Assembly (NCBI GenBank): GCA_021234155.1
Contig: JAJEKV010000009.1
Location: 13,462,546 to 13,526,545, forward strand
Length of the DNA stretch: 64,000 bases
From: Isoetes taiwanensis
Taxonomy: Eukaryota; Streptophyta; Lycopodiopsida; Isoetales; Isoetaceae
Reading direction: 5' to 3'
In this document: piece by piece, positions 22,019-34,310 of the stretch
Layout of the letters: each line of letters begins with the position of its first letter
Position numbering within the stretch: position 1 is the first letter of the stretch
Translations under genes and position numbers: made by a program
The notes under the pieces: model-generated
The model's input: the letters and a program-made list of their open reading frames with translations, nothing else
What the model was told of the DNA's origin: nothing
Database searches by the model: none

Positions 22019-24313
22019 TAGAGTTTGATCGTTTTTGACTTGAAAAGACAGCGACAAGAGATATTACAATGCAATTAGTGGGGCGAGGGCTTTAACGAGG
22101 CAACAACCAAATCGTGAAAGATCACGAGTGCCAATTTAAATGCCAATTCAATCATAGTTGCACCATTTGATGGAATCTATTCAAATTAGTGGAGCATTCT
22201 CCGACAATTAATTGCTTGTGGATATCCGGACAATTAATTAATTACTTATGAGATCTGTACCCACAAAATTGATTGAATCTTTTCGACAAATACACTAAGC
22301 ATTCACGAAGAATATCCAAATAAAATCCTAGATGGGCTGAGATTCTATTATCCATTTTGCAAGTGTTACTAATCAATTGCCAATATCTAGCATTATAGGG
22401 GGGGGTTTTTTATGTTTTTGTCTTGTTTTCTCTAAGGTCTTTATATGATTTGGTGGCCGTATTCATCCGGTGTACTAAAAGAGTATTTCTAGAGTGCAAT
22501 CTTTTGTGAGCCATTGATTTTTAGGAAAGGGGCAAATCTGTGGTGGTTTTTTGTCTTTGGTTCTTTTTAGGGTTCTTTTTAGGGTTTAATATCTAGGGCA
22601 AACACTTGATATCCAGTTGAAAAATTTATTTAGAGAAGTAAAATCTGGCGACAACCATTCTTACATGTAGAAGCCCTTGACCGACTACGGTTTTGAGGCC
22701 ATTCAACTTAGGGTTTTGAGGCCCACCAGATTGGTTTGCGGTCTTTGGGGATCTGGCGTCTACATCGAGTATGGTATGGCGGTCGGATCTAGCGGGCGCC
22801 CTAGTTATCCATCGGGTATCTGGCCTGTTTTCTGACTCCATTTGCATGCCCATTTTACATAATGCTTTCGATCTCACGGTTTCCAGCGGTTCATTAGTTT
22901 TATAGAAATGAAGATCGTTATGCTTCCGCGACTCTTGCCCTATTTTTCCACTTGTTAAGTATTACTCACGGGTTTGAAGGATCTGGCGGATATTCTTATT
23001 ACTGAGCTGCGCTAAGGAAATGAGAGAAATTGATGTAATCTGGGGGCATCTTGACAATATAAGGCATACTTCAAGTAATTCATTTGTTAGATTATATACT
23101 ATTTCTCAATTTTCATTTTGTATTGTGTGCTATTATCTTCCCTTCCTTCCTTCCTATCCTTATCTAAGATGAGCATGAGATCTCTAAAATGCGTAATTGT
23201 GAGTTCAATGTGATTAATTTGAATATCTCTCAAGCCAATATTTGATCTGACATGTTTATCTTAGATATTTTACGGTTTAAAGTGTTAATGCCTTTACCTC
23301 CTAGAGCTCAGCGGCTTTCATTGTTTTTAGATTGTCGAAGCAAACTCCGGCATAAATCTTTGCCTGAGGCATTTTACGAGGAAAGCCTGATCAATGAAGT
23401 TGCACATCGGTTATTTGTTGCCCGACAAACCAGTCTCTTCAAAATATCGCCACAACTTTGAATATCTTTTGGACTCTTGTATTGGAAGTTCTCGAAAATT
23501 GCATGTTTGAGCGAGATGCAATCTTCTCATTGTTATAAGCGCCATGCACCTTAGAAGTTGGCTTCCTTTGCCCAGAAGGAATTCATATCAAAAGATTTTT
23601 ACATTTTGAGAAGAAGCGGTTCCGCGAGGTCATAGAAGAGAGCTCAAACTCCACAATAGACTTGATCTTAAGCCATAATTGTGTTTGATCTTTATACCTC
23701 GATAAATTAAACACGGATGTTACAAGTTTAGGCACGGAAGACCACGCTCCCTTCATGTATAGACAATATGCTTGTTGCGAGGGGATATGAAGGCCATCCC
23801 CGTTTAAGCCTTAGTAGTTGCATCTGGTATGTGTCTTGAGTCTTGACACAAAACTTAGTTCCGATTAAATTTAAAATTTAGTCTTGTACAAATTTAGCAT
23901 TCTTTTAGATGCGGTAAATGCTTGTTAAAAATCACGTATGATTGTGAGTATAGATATGATTGATATATATATTGACATGATGACTACTTGGTGCGGATGA
24001 GCATGAATCTAAGTTGGTATATTTTATTTGTCTCTAATTGTGTAGATCTTTTGGCATTTTTGATATGCTAATATGTTTGTTTCCTTGTTGGTATATCTTC
24101 TTTGTCTCAATTGTGTAGATCATTTGGCATTTTTGTCACGGGGGCATTGCCTACAAATATTAATATCTAGCATGACATATTAGCTTCTATGGATTTTGTC
24201 GTCTCAGTGTACGTAGGACCTATCAAGTAGAGATTGGAAATAATCAAAGATGAATTCTATAAGCTTGGCTACTTGGCCCTGAGAAAATTGACATCAAATT
24301 GGCGTCCATAGCG
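22019..24313. other. AT-rich spacer, no gene recognised
   Basis: No recognisable gene. A (CCTT)n tract lies at about 23141-23156. A short direct repeat (TTGGTATAT(T/C)TT...TTTGTCTC...TGTGTAGATC) occurs at about 24014 and 24089. Open frames such as 23252-23461 are short and are not maintained in the right copy. Confidence 0.4.
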
Positions 24314-25694
24314 TGACAACTATATTGTATCTAGAATGGCATGTTGTACACGGAATGGAATAGGTTGCGTGTTCATATGATTGGGGATATTGGGGATATT
24401 TTGTAATGGGTTATGTTGGAAGTTAGAGAAGTGTTAACCAATTCAAATATTGGACAAGAATACTCCCATGTCTATTTCTTGTGAGTTCTTGTAAAAGTTG
24501 TGCTTATTAACATTTGAAGTGCTCAAGTATTTACGTTCATTTGAGTTTATGCCCATCCATTTAAGTTGCCTTGCAATGCTATAACCACGATCCACTTGTG
24601 GAGATGTTTGATTATTCACCACAACATATATGGCATTTTTTAAATATCACGACAACATAGAAGCCATGGCAAAGCACATGGTTTAAGTGCTCTCACGACT
24701 ATATTGTTTTAGGCAAGGCCTTGAAGGGGCCAAATTTTTTAATTTAACACAAACCATTACATCTAATGTTTCCAAGTGTGATATTATATTGTTTGTTTTT
24801 TTTAGGAAAGAACAAAATTTTCTTAAAGTTATAACACAAACCATTACATTACACAACTTAAAATTAAATTCCCCTTAAACCCCTTTTGTTTGGGTGCATA
24901 TTCACATGGGGGTGGCGTGAGGCGAGAGCCCTATAATTATGTTTTACTGCGTTACAAAATTAACACCATATAGTATATTACGAAATCTTATAGTATTTTT
25001 TCAAATCTTGTTATCTGATATCATAATTTGAACATTTTATACCCCAAGCGAGGAACTTTTTGTGTGTAGGGTGCCAGATTAAGGAATAATGGGTGAATAT
25101 GCTATCCAACGACTCTCGTTGCTTTCGAGTCACCCCGTGTGAATATGCACCCAAACAAAAGGGGGTTTAAGGGGGAATTTAATTTTTTAAGTTGTGTAAT
25201 GTAATGGTTTGTTTGCCAACTTTAGGAAAGATTTTTGCCGAGGGGCAAAAACAAACAATATAACTATCACGCTTGAAGCGACCAGATGTAATGGTTTGTG
25301 TTAAATTAAAAAAATTTGGCCCCTTCAAGGCCTTGCCTAAAACAATATAGTCGGTGGTGCCAAACCATGTGTTAACGCCGTAACGATTTGTAATGTTTAA
25401 AATACCATATATATTTGTGGGGGCAATGTCGATCTCTCACAGAGTGGATGTTCCGCTGGCGTTAGCGAGCGGCAAATATGGATGGGCATAAACTAAATGG
25501 GCGTAAAGCTCTTGACCGACTTCGGTAACACAGCACAAAACTTTGAAAACAGGCATGGGGTATTCTTTGTCAATATTTGGTGGTTCGCTTAATTAACTTC
25601 AACATAACCGATAAAACTATCCCCAATATCCCCAATCATGTTACCTTTGCATTCCATTTCCATCGACCCTTCATTCTGATACAACATGATTGTC
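24314..25694. repeat. 1.4-kb fold-back inverted repeat, left copy
   Basis: Two arms of about 0.6 kb in inverted orientation around a loop of about 0.2 kb. Matching landmarks include GACAACTATATTGTATCTAG against the 25670-25694 end, CTATATTGTTTTAGGCAAGG (24700) against its complement near 25331-25350, and ACAAACCATTACAT against ATGTAATGGTTTGT. The right arm is more altered here than in the right copy. It resembles fold-back or hairpin-type non-autonomous DNA elements, and a transcript would form long double-stranded RNA. No transposase is encoded. Confidence 0.8.
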
Positions 25695-26780
25695 TGGATT
25701 GTCGATTGTCCCCATCCGCGCTTTGAGGCAAGCCGCCCATGCTGGCTGAGCGGGGATCCTTGAGCAAGCTAATCAATGGAGTTTATTTAATTTTACCCGA
25801 GGGTTATATATCTGAATCACGAGGCGTGACACATAGGGTTTTGGGGGAGGGATATCGGATGGTCAAAGAGTCATTCTTAGGGCGTTAAGTTAAGGCCATT
25901 CGTCCATGGTTGATAAAGTCTAAGACCCATAGCTGCCACAACAAAGGGCATTTGCTATAGTGTGACGTATTTTTCACGTTTGCAACACAAACAACAAGTA
26001 TGTATCTAATTTTTTACAATTTGCAATATGTTCTTTTGATGAGAACTTTATTTGATTTGCATGTTATAACCTTAGACTAGGGCCTAGATTTTTTTTTTCT
26101 TTCCAAGTTTCACACTATACATAGTTTTAGAAGACTATACTATCGATTTGAATTAGATGAGTTACGAATCTTGATTGCAAGACAAGTCCTACTATTTGAA
26201 AATCTTTGGGATTTTTTTTTACCTCTAAATTTGCAAATCAACTATGCAATATATTTTTAACATTCAAAGTCTATATGCAAAGGCTTGGCATGAGTTAAAG
26301 GGGACAATGCAAAGCGCTTAAGCCAGAATGATTAGGAGCAAGGTGGTGTTAAAGGGGAAGATGTGAAAAGTCTAAGCCAAGAATAATTATATATTTTGAT
26401 TACCATCCATGTCCAAGACATTTTTTCTTTGCCAAAATCTTTAGGACATAGGGTAATTCCCAGCACCATGTCATCCTTGATGCAAAACGGATGGCAATAG
26501 TGCAGGCTCAAGTCTTGCATGTTCTTTTGCATCTCCACGGATGTCCAAAGATTGACAAATCTTCTTTTGTAGCGGGTTGGAGAAAATGTTGTGACGCCGC
26601 GCGACTCAAAATTCTTAAAAAGCTAACTCTCCTTTCCACTTTCACGAAGACCTTTCCTTTGAAGGTGGCTTGGCATATAAAGGCGTTCCCCTTTCTAGAC
26701 TCTATGAGCTCCTTTAAGAAGGCCTCCCCTAAAGACTGCCTCTGATTCCAAGACTCCAACTTAGAATCATGGCCCCCCTC
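25695..26780. other. Spacer before the chloroplast-derived insertion
   Basis: No recognised gene. A minus-strand frame at 26332-26538 (MEMQKNMQDLSLHYCH...) has a similar counterpart at 62023-62226 with several differences. It matches no family that I can name. Confidence 0.4.
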
Positions 26781-26948
26781 ACGAAGCTCGTGGCATAGGC
26801 CTTGATAAATCCCAATTTATAAACTTCTTCTCTACCAATAATATCCTACTCCCTCAATCGGTTTCAAAAAGATAGGATTTAGATGTAATAAGTCTTTCAT
26901 ATTCATCCATCTTCAATCTACTGTAGTAAGGTAGATCGCATCTACTCC
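26781..26948 (-). pseudogene. ndhH: Chloroplast ndhH fragment (NUPT), left copy
   Basis: On the minus strand this encodes a piece of the NADH dehydrogenase-like complex subunit H: DEYERLIT, then EGVG and GREE, then INW, with extra bases breaking the frame. It corresponds to the cleaner version at 62454-62622. It is a short internal piece of a gene of roughly 390 codons, so it is non-functional chloroplast DNA in the nucleus. Confidence 0.75.
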
Positions 26949-26957
26949 CCAGATACA

Positions 26958-27125
26958 AAAGAGATCGTTTCTTATTAGTAGCGGAAGCTATTAACAAATC
27001 TCAAAGCGAGAGCTTGATTTGAGATTAAGGTCATTACACGAATACTCTGCGGTACATGTGAGGAAATGATGAAAAGGGTGGTGTCGCTAGAGAATTGGGA
27101 GTGTCTATTGGCATGCATGACTATT
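26958..27125 (+). pseudogene. rbcL: Chloroplast rbcL fragment (NUPT), left copy
   Basis: About 56 codons of the Rubisco large subunit, joined directly to the ndhH piece. Readable are DRFL, then [15 protein letters not shown] and MHDY, with the bases between them shifted. At the natural rbcL sequence ACTGCAGGTACATGTGAGG this copy reads CTCTGCGGTACATGTGAGG. The two genes are not neighbours in plastid genomes, so the insertion is a composite. Confidence 0.8.
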
Positions 27126-30100
27126 ATCAGCATGTTTTGCTTCCCACTTGCCCGAAATCATACAAGAAATTTGTCTCTAAGTTCCACGAACTTAGGCAAT
27201 TACAAAGGAGCAAAAGAAAGTGGCGCAAAGGGCAAAGGAAAGTGGTAGGAAAACCACCCATCATATTTTCGTTTGCCTTTATCCCATCATCTTTTGGCGA
27301 AGATAGCGATACAAAGGCCAGCGACATACAAGGCCAATGTATGTTTTGGGGGTCATGATACCCAACATATATGGCACAGCCGTCAGATTGGACTTGGGGA
27401 AGGGGAAGAAGCAGCATACGGATTATATATATATGGGTGTTGAGGCTATAAAGCAGCTACTTTATTTTAATTTTTACAATACATTTTACCAACAGCGTGG
27501 TGGATATAACAGGGAATCATCTCAAAGTTGAATCAGATGACCTAAATTGGCCGGGATCGATTAATGCGATGAGTGGATTGAATGCTTGACCGCGTTTTAA
27601 GCTGCATAATTTTGATGGTGAAGTGGGCCTCCAATCGATTTCTCTAGGAACTTTGAAGGCTCCATGGATTGCTCAAATTTAAAGGCTACCCTAATTTTTT
27701 TCTTGTGGCGAGGCAAAAAAATTTATGCCTTTATGTGAAGTCTTTCAATTTTAACCTTTCAAATGCAAGGCAAAAAATTCAAATGGCGAAACTATTTTTA
27801 TGTAAAAAAAAAGGAACAAGTTATAAAGACTATTATAAACTTGTAATAATATAACAAGTTTTAAATGTACATCAACAATGGGTATGTTCTTACGCACACT
27901 ACAAGAACCTTCTATAATTACTATGGTCTCCTCAAAGGAACTACGTCGGGCGGCTGCTTTGCGTTTGAGAGCTTGAGCTTTGCAGCGATGCCATTAAAAG
28001 AATTTGAGAAGAAAGCATAGATCTACATTGATTGGCCTTCTTCTTTTTAAGCAAAAGGCATGCCAGCTATAATAAAATATAGAAACTATGGAAATGCAAG
28101 GAGCAAAGAAAAAGCAAGAAATCACAATAATAAATGATCTAAATCTGAACTTACTTACATTATCTTCACTTGCTCCATGAATGAATAGATGAGATAGGTT
28201 TGTAGAAGTGGTGGTTTTGAAATCTTGATGCTTAACAATCCCGGAGAGCTCAAGTGTAATCCAAAGAATGGCGATGTTGTTTGCCAAGCATAAGCCCAAG
28301 TATAGGCCAAAGAAAGCCCGAATCTAAGTGGTAGGTTTATTGAAGTAGATTTTAGAAATGTGTTGTTTGTCCAAAATATCCGGTGGCTCTGAATTAAATA
28401 ATACGTGGCTTCAAAAATCTAGGCTGTGATACATATCAGAGAGCTAGAAGTATAGGCGTAGTCACGAGCCCAAGAACCACCAGATGTTTGTGGGGAGTAA
28501 GCTCAGAGGGCTCTTGAATCTAAATAGATGTAAGTTAGGGTTCCACTGGCCGATTTCATGGCCAATTCCCTCTGATTCCACTGGCGATTCATGGCGATTC
28601 TCCGGCAATTCCCTGTCCGCAAGCTAGTGTTCCCTTTTTTTTTTCAATGATGGGATGGTGTGTAATTTGCTACATGCCCATGAAGTGTTTTAAATTCATC
28701 ACCTTAAAGGTTGTTTTGGATATTATATCATTTTATTTACAAAAAGATAAAGAAAATAAAACAAAGGTGTTGGCATACGGAGGGTTGCCCTCCAGTGGGT
28801 GAGGAGTTTTGTTTTGATTGAAAGTATATTTGTATTAAAAGTTATACATAGAGGTACATATGTATATATGAGTACCAAGAAATCCAACTTTTTGTTAGGG
28901 GAAGTGATTAACCATTGGCCCGATGCCAGCTTTTTAGATTCTAGGAAGATCACAAAGGCTAAAAATGCGCATTGATGTCATATGAGACTTAAAGCAGAAG
29001 ATCTAAAATATAAATTTATCGACCAAGAAAATATATGTTAATATCCAAAGAACGGCAATATTTACTAGTCCACTTATTCAAAGTTTTGGCTTTTCCTCAC
29101 TGGCTAACGCTATCGCTAGTTTATGGTTTCCAAAGAATATTATTTTTATTGATCCCCTCGCTGATGAAGGAGATTTATTTTCTCAATCCGGATTGATGGA
29201 AATGGCAAATGGTTCGAAAATCATGGTCTCGAAATTAAACCTTTTCCACTTTAGGAGCCAAATTTAGTGGTTTGCGGGCATTATTCAATGAGGTGGATTT
29301 TAATTTTAAAAGAATCTCTCAGAATAATGAAGGGTTAATCCGACCGATATAATCTATTTTGACGAAAGTTTTACTTTTGTCGATTGAGCGATTATCGCGA
29401 ATTGTTTCCAGATCAAGAATCGATTTATCTCGGTTTCCACATCGTCTTGATATGTAGCCATGAAGAATTTTGCGTGAAGTCTCTTTCCATAATAAACCGA
29501 TAACGAGCTATTATCAGAATCCATTCGAAGACGACTCCGATAGGACCAATTCCGTGATTTGATCTTACCTGGCTTTGCATTTCGGCAGTTCCATCTCTTT
29601 TGTCTATGTTTTAACCATTAAATCGTAGACGAATTATTTGTTAAGAATGAAACAACATCTTATCTGAAGCACTTTATTCATTATTTCCAGTATTATCCCA
29701 TAATGTGGTTTATTTTGGTAATGGTTCAACTTTGCTGCATGATTGCGTCAGAATTGTGGATTGTATTCAAACCTGCACAATACTTTCAACGAAGTGATCA
29801 AATGTTAAATCGTTTCCGGTTCATATCTTTACGCTCATTGAAGATCTAAAATTGATTTCGTTAATGGCAAGTGTTAATTGTTTCAAACCTTAGCGGCATC
29901 CATCCCATACCGTTAGACACTTTCTATTCTAATTTATTCAACATCTGTTTCACTTTTGTTTATGGCCGGTAAACTATTGCCAAAATATTCCTCACCCTTT
30001 ATCTAACTTTGATAATATGTTTTATTCTATTCACAAAACAATTGATGAACTATATTGCAAAATGCTTTGATCATGGTTGAAAAGATGAGCGATGTCTTAT

Positions 30101-31609
30101 TGCTATATCAAAATATGGATGCTTTAATGGGATCCATGGTAAAGTGTTTTATTTTATTTGTTTTATATGTTCATCTCATCTTATCGCCCTTTAATCCAAT
30201 TTTGATGATGCGAGATATCGTAAGATATTTAGCTTCGTTTGATGCGTTACTTACATTTTGAAGATGATTAGCGTAAGAACATGGATGTTTGAATGCTGGA
30301 TTTCTTAATATTTCCGCTTTCCTTTTGAGCCGCTTTATTGTTTTGATATGATTATGTTAACCGGCTATGGTGGTCGACAAGGGAATGCATCATGGCGGAG
30401 CAGAGGCCGATCATCTTTACTCAAAATACTGGCGATTTTGAGGTTAATAAACGAGTATTTTTATTTGAATTTAACTAAATGATGGATAATGAAGAAACGC
30501 ATTTGGCGTATCAAAATTTATGACTTAATTAATTCGAGTCGATTATGGTTATATTATTACATTCACCGGTTTTATCCATAATTCTTTATTCGCTCTATAA
30601 ATCGTCTTGATATCGTGGTTAGTTCTATTATATTCTCAATAAAACTGAGATCACTGCTCCCGCCACAAGGGATCGCGATACACAAGAAATTGATGCCACT
30701 CTTCTCAGATTTCTTCCTTTGCCTCATACCTATTCTCAAAGTTCTTTGTCGGATTCTTCTAAGTGCCACATCTTCTATATTTTGGCCCCTAATCTTGAGA
30801 TTCTTAGATCTACAATTTGCACATTATACAAATTGGAAACGTGAGCAGATAAAGAATGTCTAGGATTATTATTCCTTTGTTTGAATTGATTGATGTTTTG
30901 ATATGAAAGTTTTGCATGTTCTACTAATCTATAAAACATACACTGAATACACACTTTGATGTTGCACTCTAATTTATAAAGAATACACTTTGAGCTTGCC
31001 GCAAAAACAGAGCTTTAAGCAGAGGGGATTTTTGTATGTTTATCTTGTTCAAAAGTACTTAATTGTTCTCCATTTGTTTATCATTGTGCAACGTGGGCAA
31101 GGCTTGGCGACGCAGTGAATTTGGTAAACTAACCTGCATTTACATTATTTGGCATACAATTAAATGACTTTCCCATTTGCTTTATATGGATCGCTCACCT
31201 AAAGACAAAGATATTAATATGATGACTCAATGCTGAACGAAGACGAAGTTCAATGACTTTTTGTGAGTTATTATGCAATTATGTAGTTGTTCCACAAATT
31301 GGTAAAACAAAAACAATTCTAGCAATGGTGGTCATGAAGTTCCACCATTCCTCGCTATATAGAAAATGCAAAGTTGTCTTTATAAAAAGAATTTCTAAGT
31401 GGGAGGACCAAGCTGCAAAAGATGCACGTTTCAAAATTAGTAAAGAGTTAACGCGCATTGTTTTATTGATTTGATTGATTTAATTTCTTTTTTTTAAGGT
31501 CAAATAAGTATTCTTTGCTTATATGTATTTAGATAAACAACAAGGATTGCTATCCTTTGAACACCTAGGCAATCCCAAATAACCAATGATTTTTTAGGAG
31601 AGTTTAAAT
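27126..31609. other. Single-copy end of the left repeat unit, no gene recognised
   Basis: The part 27126-28300 recurs in the right copy. From 28300 to 31609 it is seen only once. No recognisable gene is present. A stretch at 30640-30830 stays open in one plus-strand frame (TEITAPATRDRDTQEIDATL...) and looks coding-like, but no family is evident. AT-rich DNA with TTGATATG-type short motifs fills much of 29000-31000. Confidence 0.4.
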
Positions 31610-32405
31610 TTACAAACTTTTGGCTTGAATAGGCAATTTTTTCTATTAAGGATGCCCATTGGCCTGAAATAAATAACACCTTCAAAATCTCACACTACTA
31701 GGGTAACACTTTGGTGCTTTGGGGCAACAATTCAAGCAGCTCAAATAGACAACCTCTTCCGCTAAAGGTGCTCATTGGCCCATGAGGATAAATATCATTC
31801 CTTCAAAGGCTCACACAACTAAGGTAACATTTTGCAAGCAATGGGGCAACAATTCAAGCAAATAACACCGGGCCATAAAAATTGCATGCATTCATACGCA
31901 TAACTAGTCTACATATTACAATTAAGGAAGGATTCATTCAAGGAGCTTTTAAGATTTCATACAAAATTTTATAGCTCCTTTCCTAATTCTCCGATGAAAA
32001 AAGAGGAAGGGCAAAATTTTCCTCCAGATCCGGCCAGGCCTTCAAGCCGATCTTCTCGCAGCTTGTTCTCGCGGAAATCGGCCTTCTTTCTCTTTCAAAT
32101 CGATATGCAAATACTTAAATTTGTTCATTGAAGACATGGCAAAAATAGAGCCCGGATTTCTGCCATATTTTTGCCCAAGAAGCCGATGCTTCTTCCCCTG
32201 CCTCGAATGAATTACACCGATTCTTCGACTACCGGGCGGCCGCTTATCAAAGGAGCAGAGCCCAACAAGATTTCACATCAAATTTCTCAAGAGAAAAAAT
32301 GAGGTGAATATGGGTGAAATTTCACCCGCCCTTTTTGTGTTTGGAACTAACATTGAGTTGAACCGACACCTTGTGTATATCTTTGTCCGTTATCGATTTT
32401 GATGG
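31610..32405. other. Leader region of the right copy, no gene recognised
   Basis: Counterpart of 1-815. Open frames seen in the left copy are not preserved. Differences fall largely at CTG/CAG/GCG sites, for example AACTGACACACC at left against AACCGACACC here. Confidence 0.4.
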
Positions 32406-32410
32406 GATTT

Positions 32411-32848
32411 TGTTGAGTTTTGGGGTTCTGGCATCACCTTTGCAAAGCAGCAGTCCATGATCATTTGATGCCACAAGGCTATCCCAAATGCTCATAGATC
32501 AACAAAAGAAGGTGGAAGAAACCCAAGAACAAGAACAAAGAGAAAGAATGAACAAAACAGAATCATATTGATGTCCAAAAGGAGGTGCCCAAAACGTGAG
32601 CAAAAAACCTAAACAATGAGAGGAAATGCTCTCTAAATAATAGAGCAAAACCCTAACCCTAACTGACATCTCACCTACCACAGATCTAGGCTAAATCTGG
32701 GCCATAGATTGTGGGGTCCAATATGATTGCAAATACATGGGCCTATACACCTACCACATATGTGGGCTAAATCACCCTAGAACAAGTGGTCCAATGTGAT
32801 AAATACATGTGGCCTATGCCACTCATACATATGTTTAGCCCAGTAACA
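32411..32848 (-). repeat. 3' LTR of the non-autonomous element
   Basis: A 438-bp LTR, plus-strand start TGTTGAG and end AGTAACA. Its end differs from the other LTR copies (CCCAGTAACA against CCCAAAGGGCTAACA), a difference of the CAG-to-CAAAG type seen throughout the window. Confidence 0.88.
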
Positions 32849-32863
32849 CTCCCCCACCACACC
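32849..32863 (-). promoter_or_regulatory. Polypurine tract of the non-autonomous element
   Basis: On the minus strand GGTGTGGTGGGGGAG abuts the 3' LTR. This is the position and composition expected for the plus-strand primer. Confidence 0.75.
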
Positions 32864-33171
32864 AAACTATGTAGAACCTTTATAACATCAGGTTAAACAT
32901 TTACAAATAGTGTCCAAAGTGAGGGGAGGTAACGATAATGTCACAAAAATTTTGACCCAAAATGCCAATGTCGATGAAGTACAAAATCATGAGAGGTTGA
33001 GAAGGTCGGCCACCACTCGCGAGCTTGCCACGAGCCCTTTAAATCCATAGAAGTCGACCTAACGCTGAGAAGGCTGCCACCACTTCTCATAGAGCTTGCC
33101 ACTTAGTCTTCAATACATGCCAATCAAAGTGTCTTGTAATGAGCTGAACCAAAAATGAGGAAACAAAAATT

Positions 33172-33420
33172 GTTGAAGGGGCGGAAGGCCCTAAGTCATC
33201 TTCACGCCATTGTGGAACTTGAAAAGGTGAAACAAGGAGTTGAACTTGAAAGAGTTGAAACATAAGTGATTGAAGGGGCGGAAGGCCCTAAGTCATCTTC
33301 ACGCCATTTGTTGAACTTGAAAGAGTTTGAGCAGCTAGTTGAACTGGAAGGAGTTGAAATTGAAGGGGCGGAAGGCCCTAAGTCATCTTCACGCCATTTG
33401 TTGAACTTGAAAGAGGCTCA
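33172..33420 (+). repeat. Three-unit tandem module inside the LTR element
   Basis: The phrase GGGGCGGAAGGCCCTAAGTC, continuing to ...CACGCCATTTGTTGAACTTGAAAGAG, occurs three times with spacing of about 90-97 bases (starting near 33172, 33269 and 33358). The first unit is the most diverged. The middle units keep one reading frame open across the repeats (33266-33499), but no product is recognised. Confidence 0.85.
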
Positions 33421-33619
33421 ACCGCCATGTATTATGGACAGCCGAGATGGATTGAAAATTTTGTCTCTCAAACGCCATGCATTTTGGTCGATGAGGTAAG
33501 CTTGAATGTTGAGGAAAGATTGCTAATGCGACAAAAGATGAGGCGTCCCCCAAAATGTGCCAAAATTATGCTCCAAGACTTCTTGCATTGAAAAGAGGAT
33601 CGAAAGTTGCGCTTGAAGT

Positions 33620-34310
33620 CACGCCGAGAGGGGCCGTGACAATTTTGATGGACTCACGCCGTGGGGCCATGAGCTTGTGGCAAAAAACCGTGGATAGAAA
33701 ATGTCTTTAGATCTCATGCTGAAAATATGCCACGCCTTAATGGGCCGTGGGATATGATGGAGTCACGCCATGAAAGGCCGTGGAAGAAAATCAAATTGTG
33801 CCACGTCGTGGGGCCGTGTGTGGAATCGTGGGCTTGAAATTTTTAACATGCGCCATAGAAGGCCGCACACATCCCACGCGCGCGTGTTTTAACTCCGGGC
33901 GCACTCACGCCGCGGATGGGCCGTACCGGTGGAAGGTTTTGCCGCGGAGAGTCCTGCCGCGGATGGGCCGTGGAGCTGGATGTTTGCCTTTGAGGTGGCG
34001 AGGCCACCGCGAGGGGCCGTGGGGTCCGGTGTGCTCCTGAAGAGATTGGTGCTATGACCTGAAGAGGTTCCGATGGCGGTGAGAGGCCACCGCCGCGATG
34101 GGCCGTGGGATGCAAAGCCATGCCGTGAACTGCTATGGCCTTGAAGCTTGCTGCCGCGGAGAGCTGCCATGAGACTTTGTGAAGCCATAACAAGGCCGTA
34201 AGGTCCGAGGGATGGGCTACCGGGGGTCCGTGGACGCCGCGGAGCTCGCGGATTGAAGAGATTGACCATGCCGTGACAGCCGCGGAAGGCAAAGAAAGCC
34301 GTGGAAATGA
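33620..34310 (+). repeat. Degenerate GC-rich minisatellite (GGGCCGTGG family)
   Basis: Some dozen degenerate units of the type CGCCGCGGATGGGCCGTGG lie between 33620 and 34310, with a further stray one at about 34770. The sharp GC rise against AT-rich flanks and the repeated GGCCGTGG/CCACGGCC half-sites distinguish it from the rest of the window. It creates long open frames on the minus strand (33843-34361 and 33889-34269) that I regard as by-products of composition. Confidence 0.75.

Larger units (their letters stand above)
1..31609. repeat. Left copy of a >31-kb direct tandem duplication
   Basis: The sequence at position 1 reappears at about 31610, and from there every landmark recurs in the same order and orientation: LTR, tRNA-Ala relic, copia element, LINE, palindrome, PPR gene, permease array, fold-back repeat and chloroplast insertion. 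The offset is about 31.6 kb at the left edge. It rises to about 35.3 kb after the extra LTR-element body in the right copy and to about 35.65 kb after the MITE. Identity is nearly complete around the PPR gene and lower in transposon sequence. The left boundary lies outside the window. Whether this is a true tandem duplication or two haplotypes placed end to end cannot be decided here. Confidence 0.9.
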
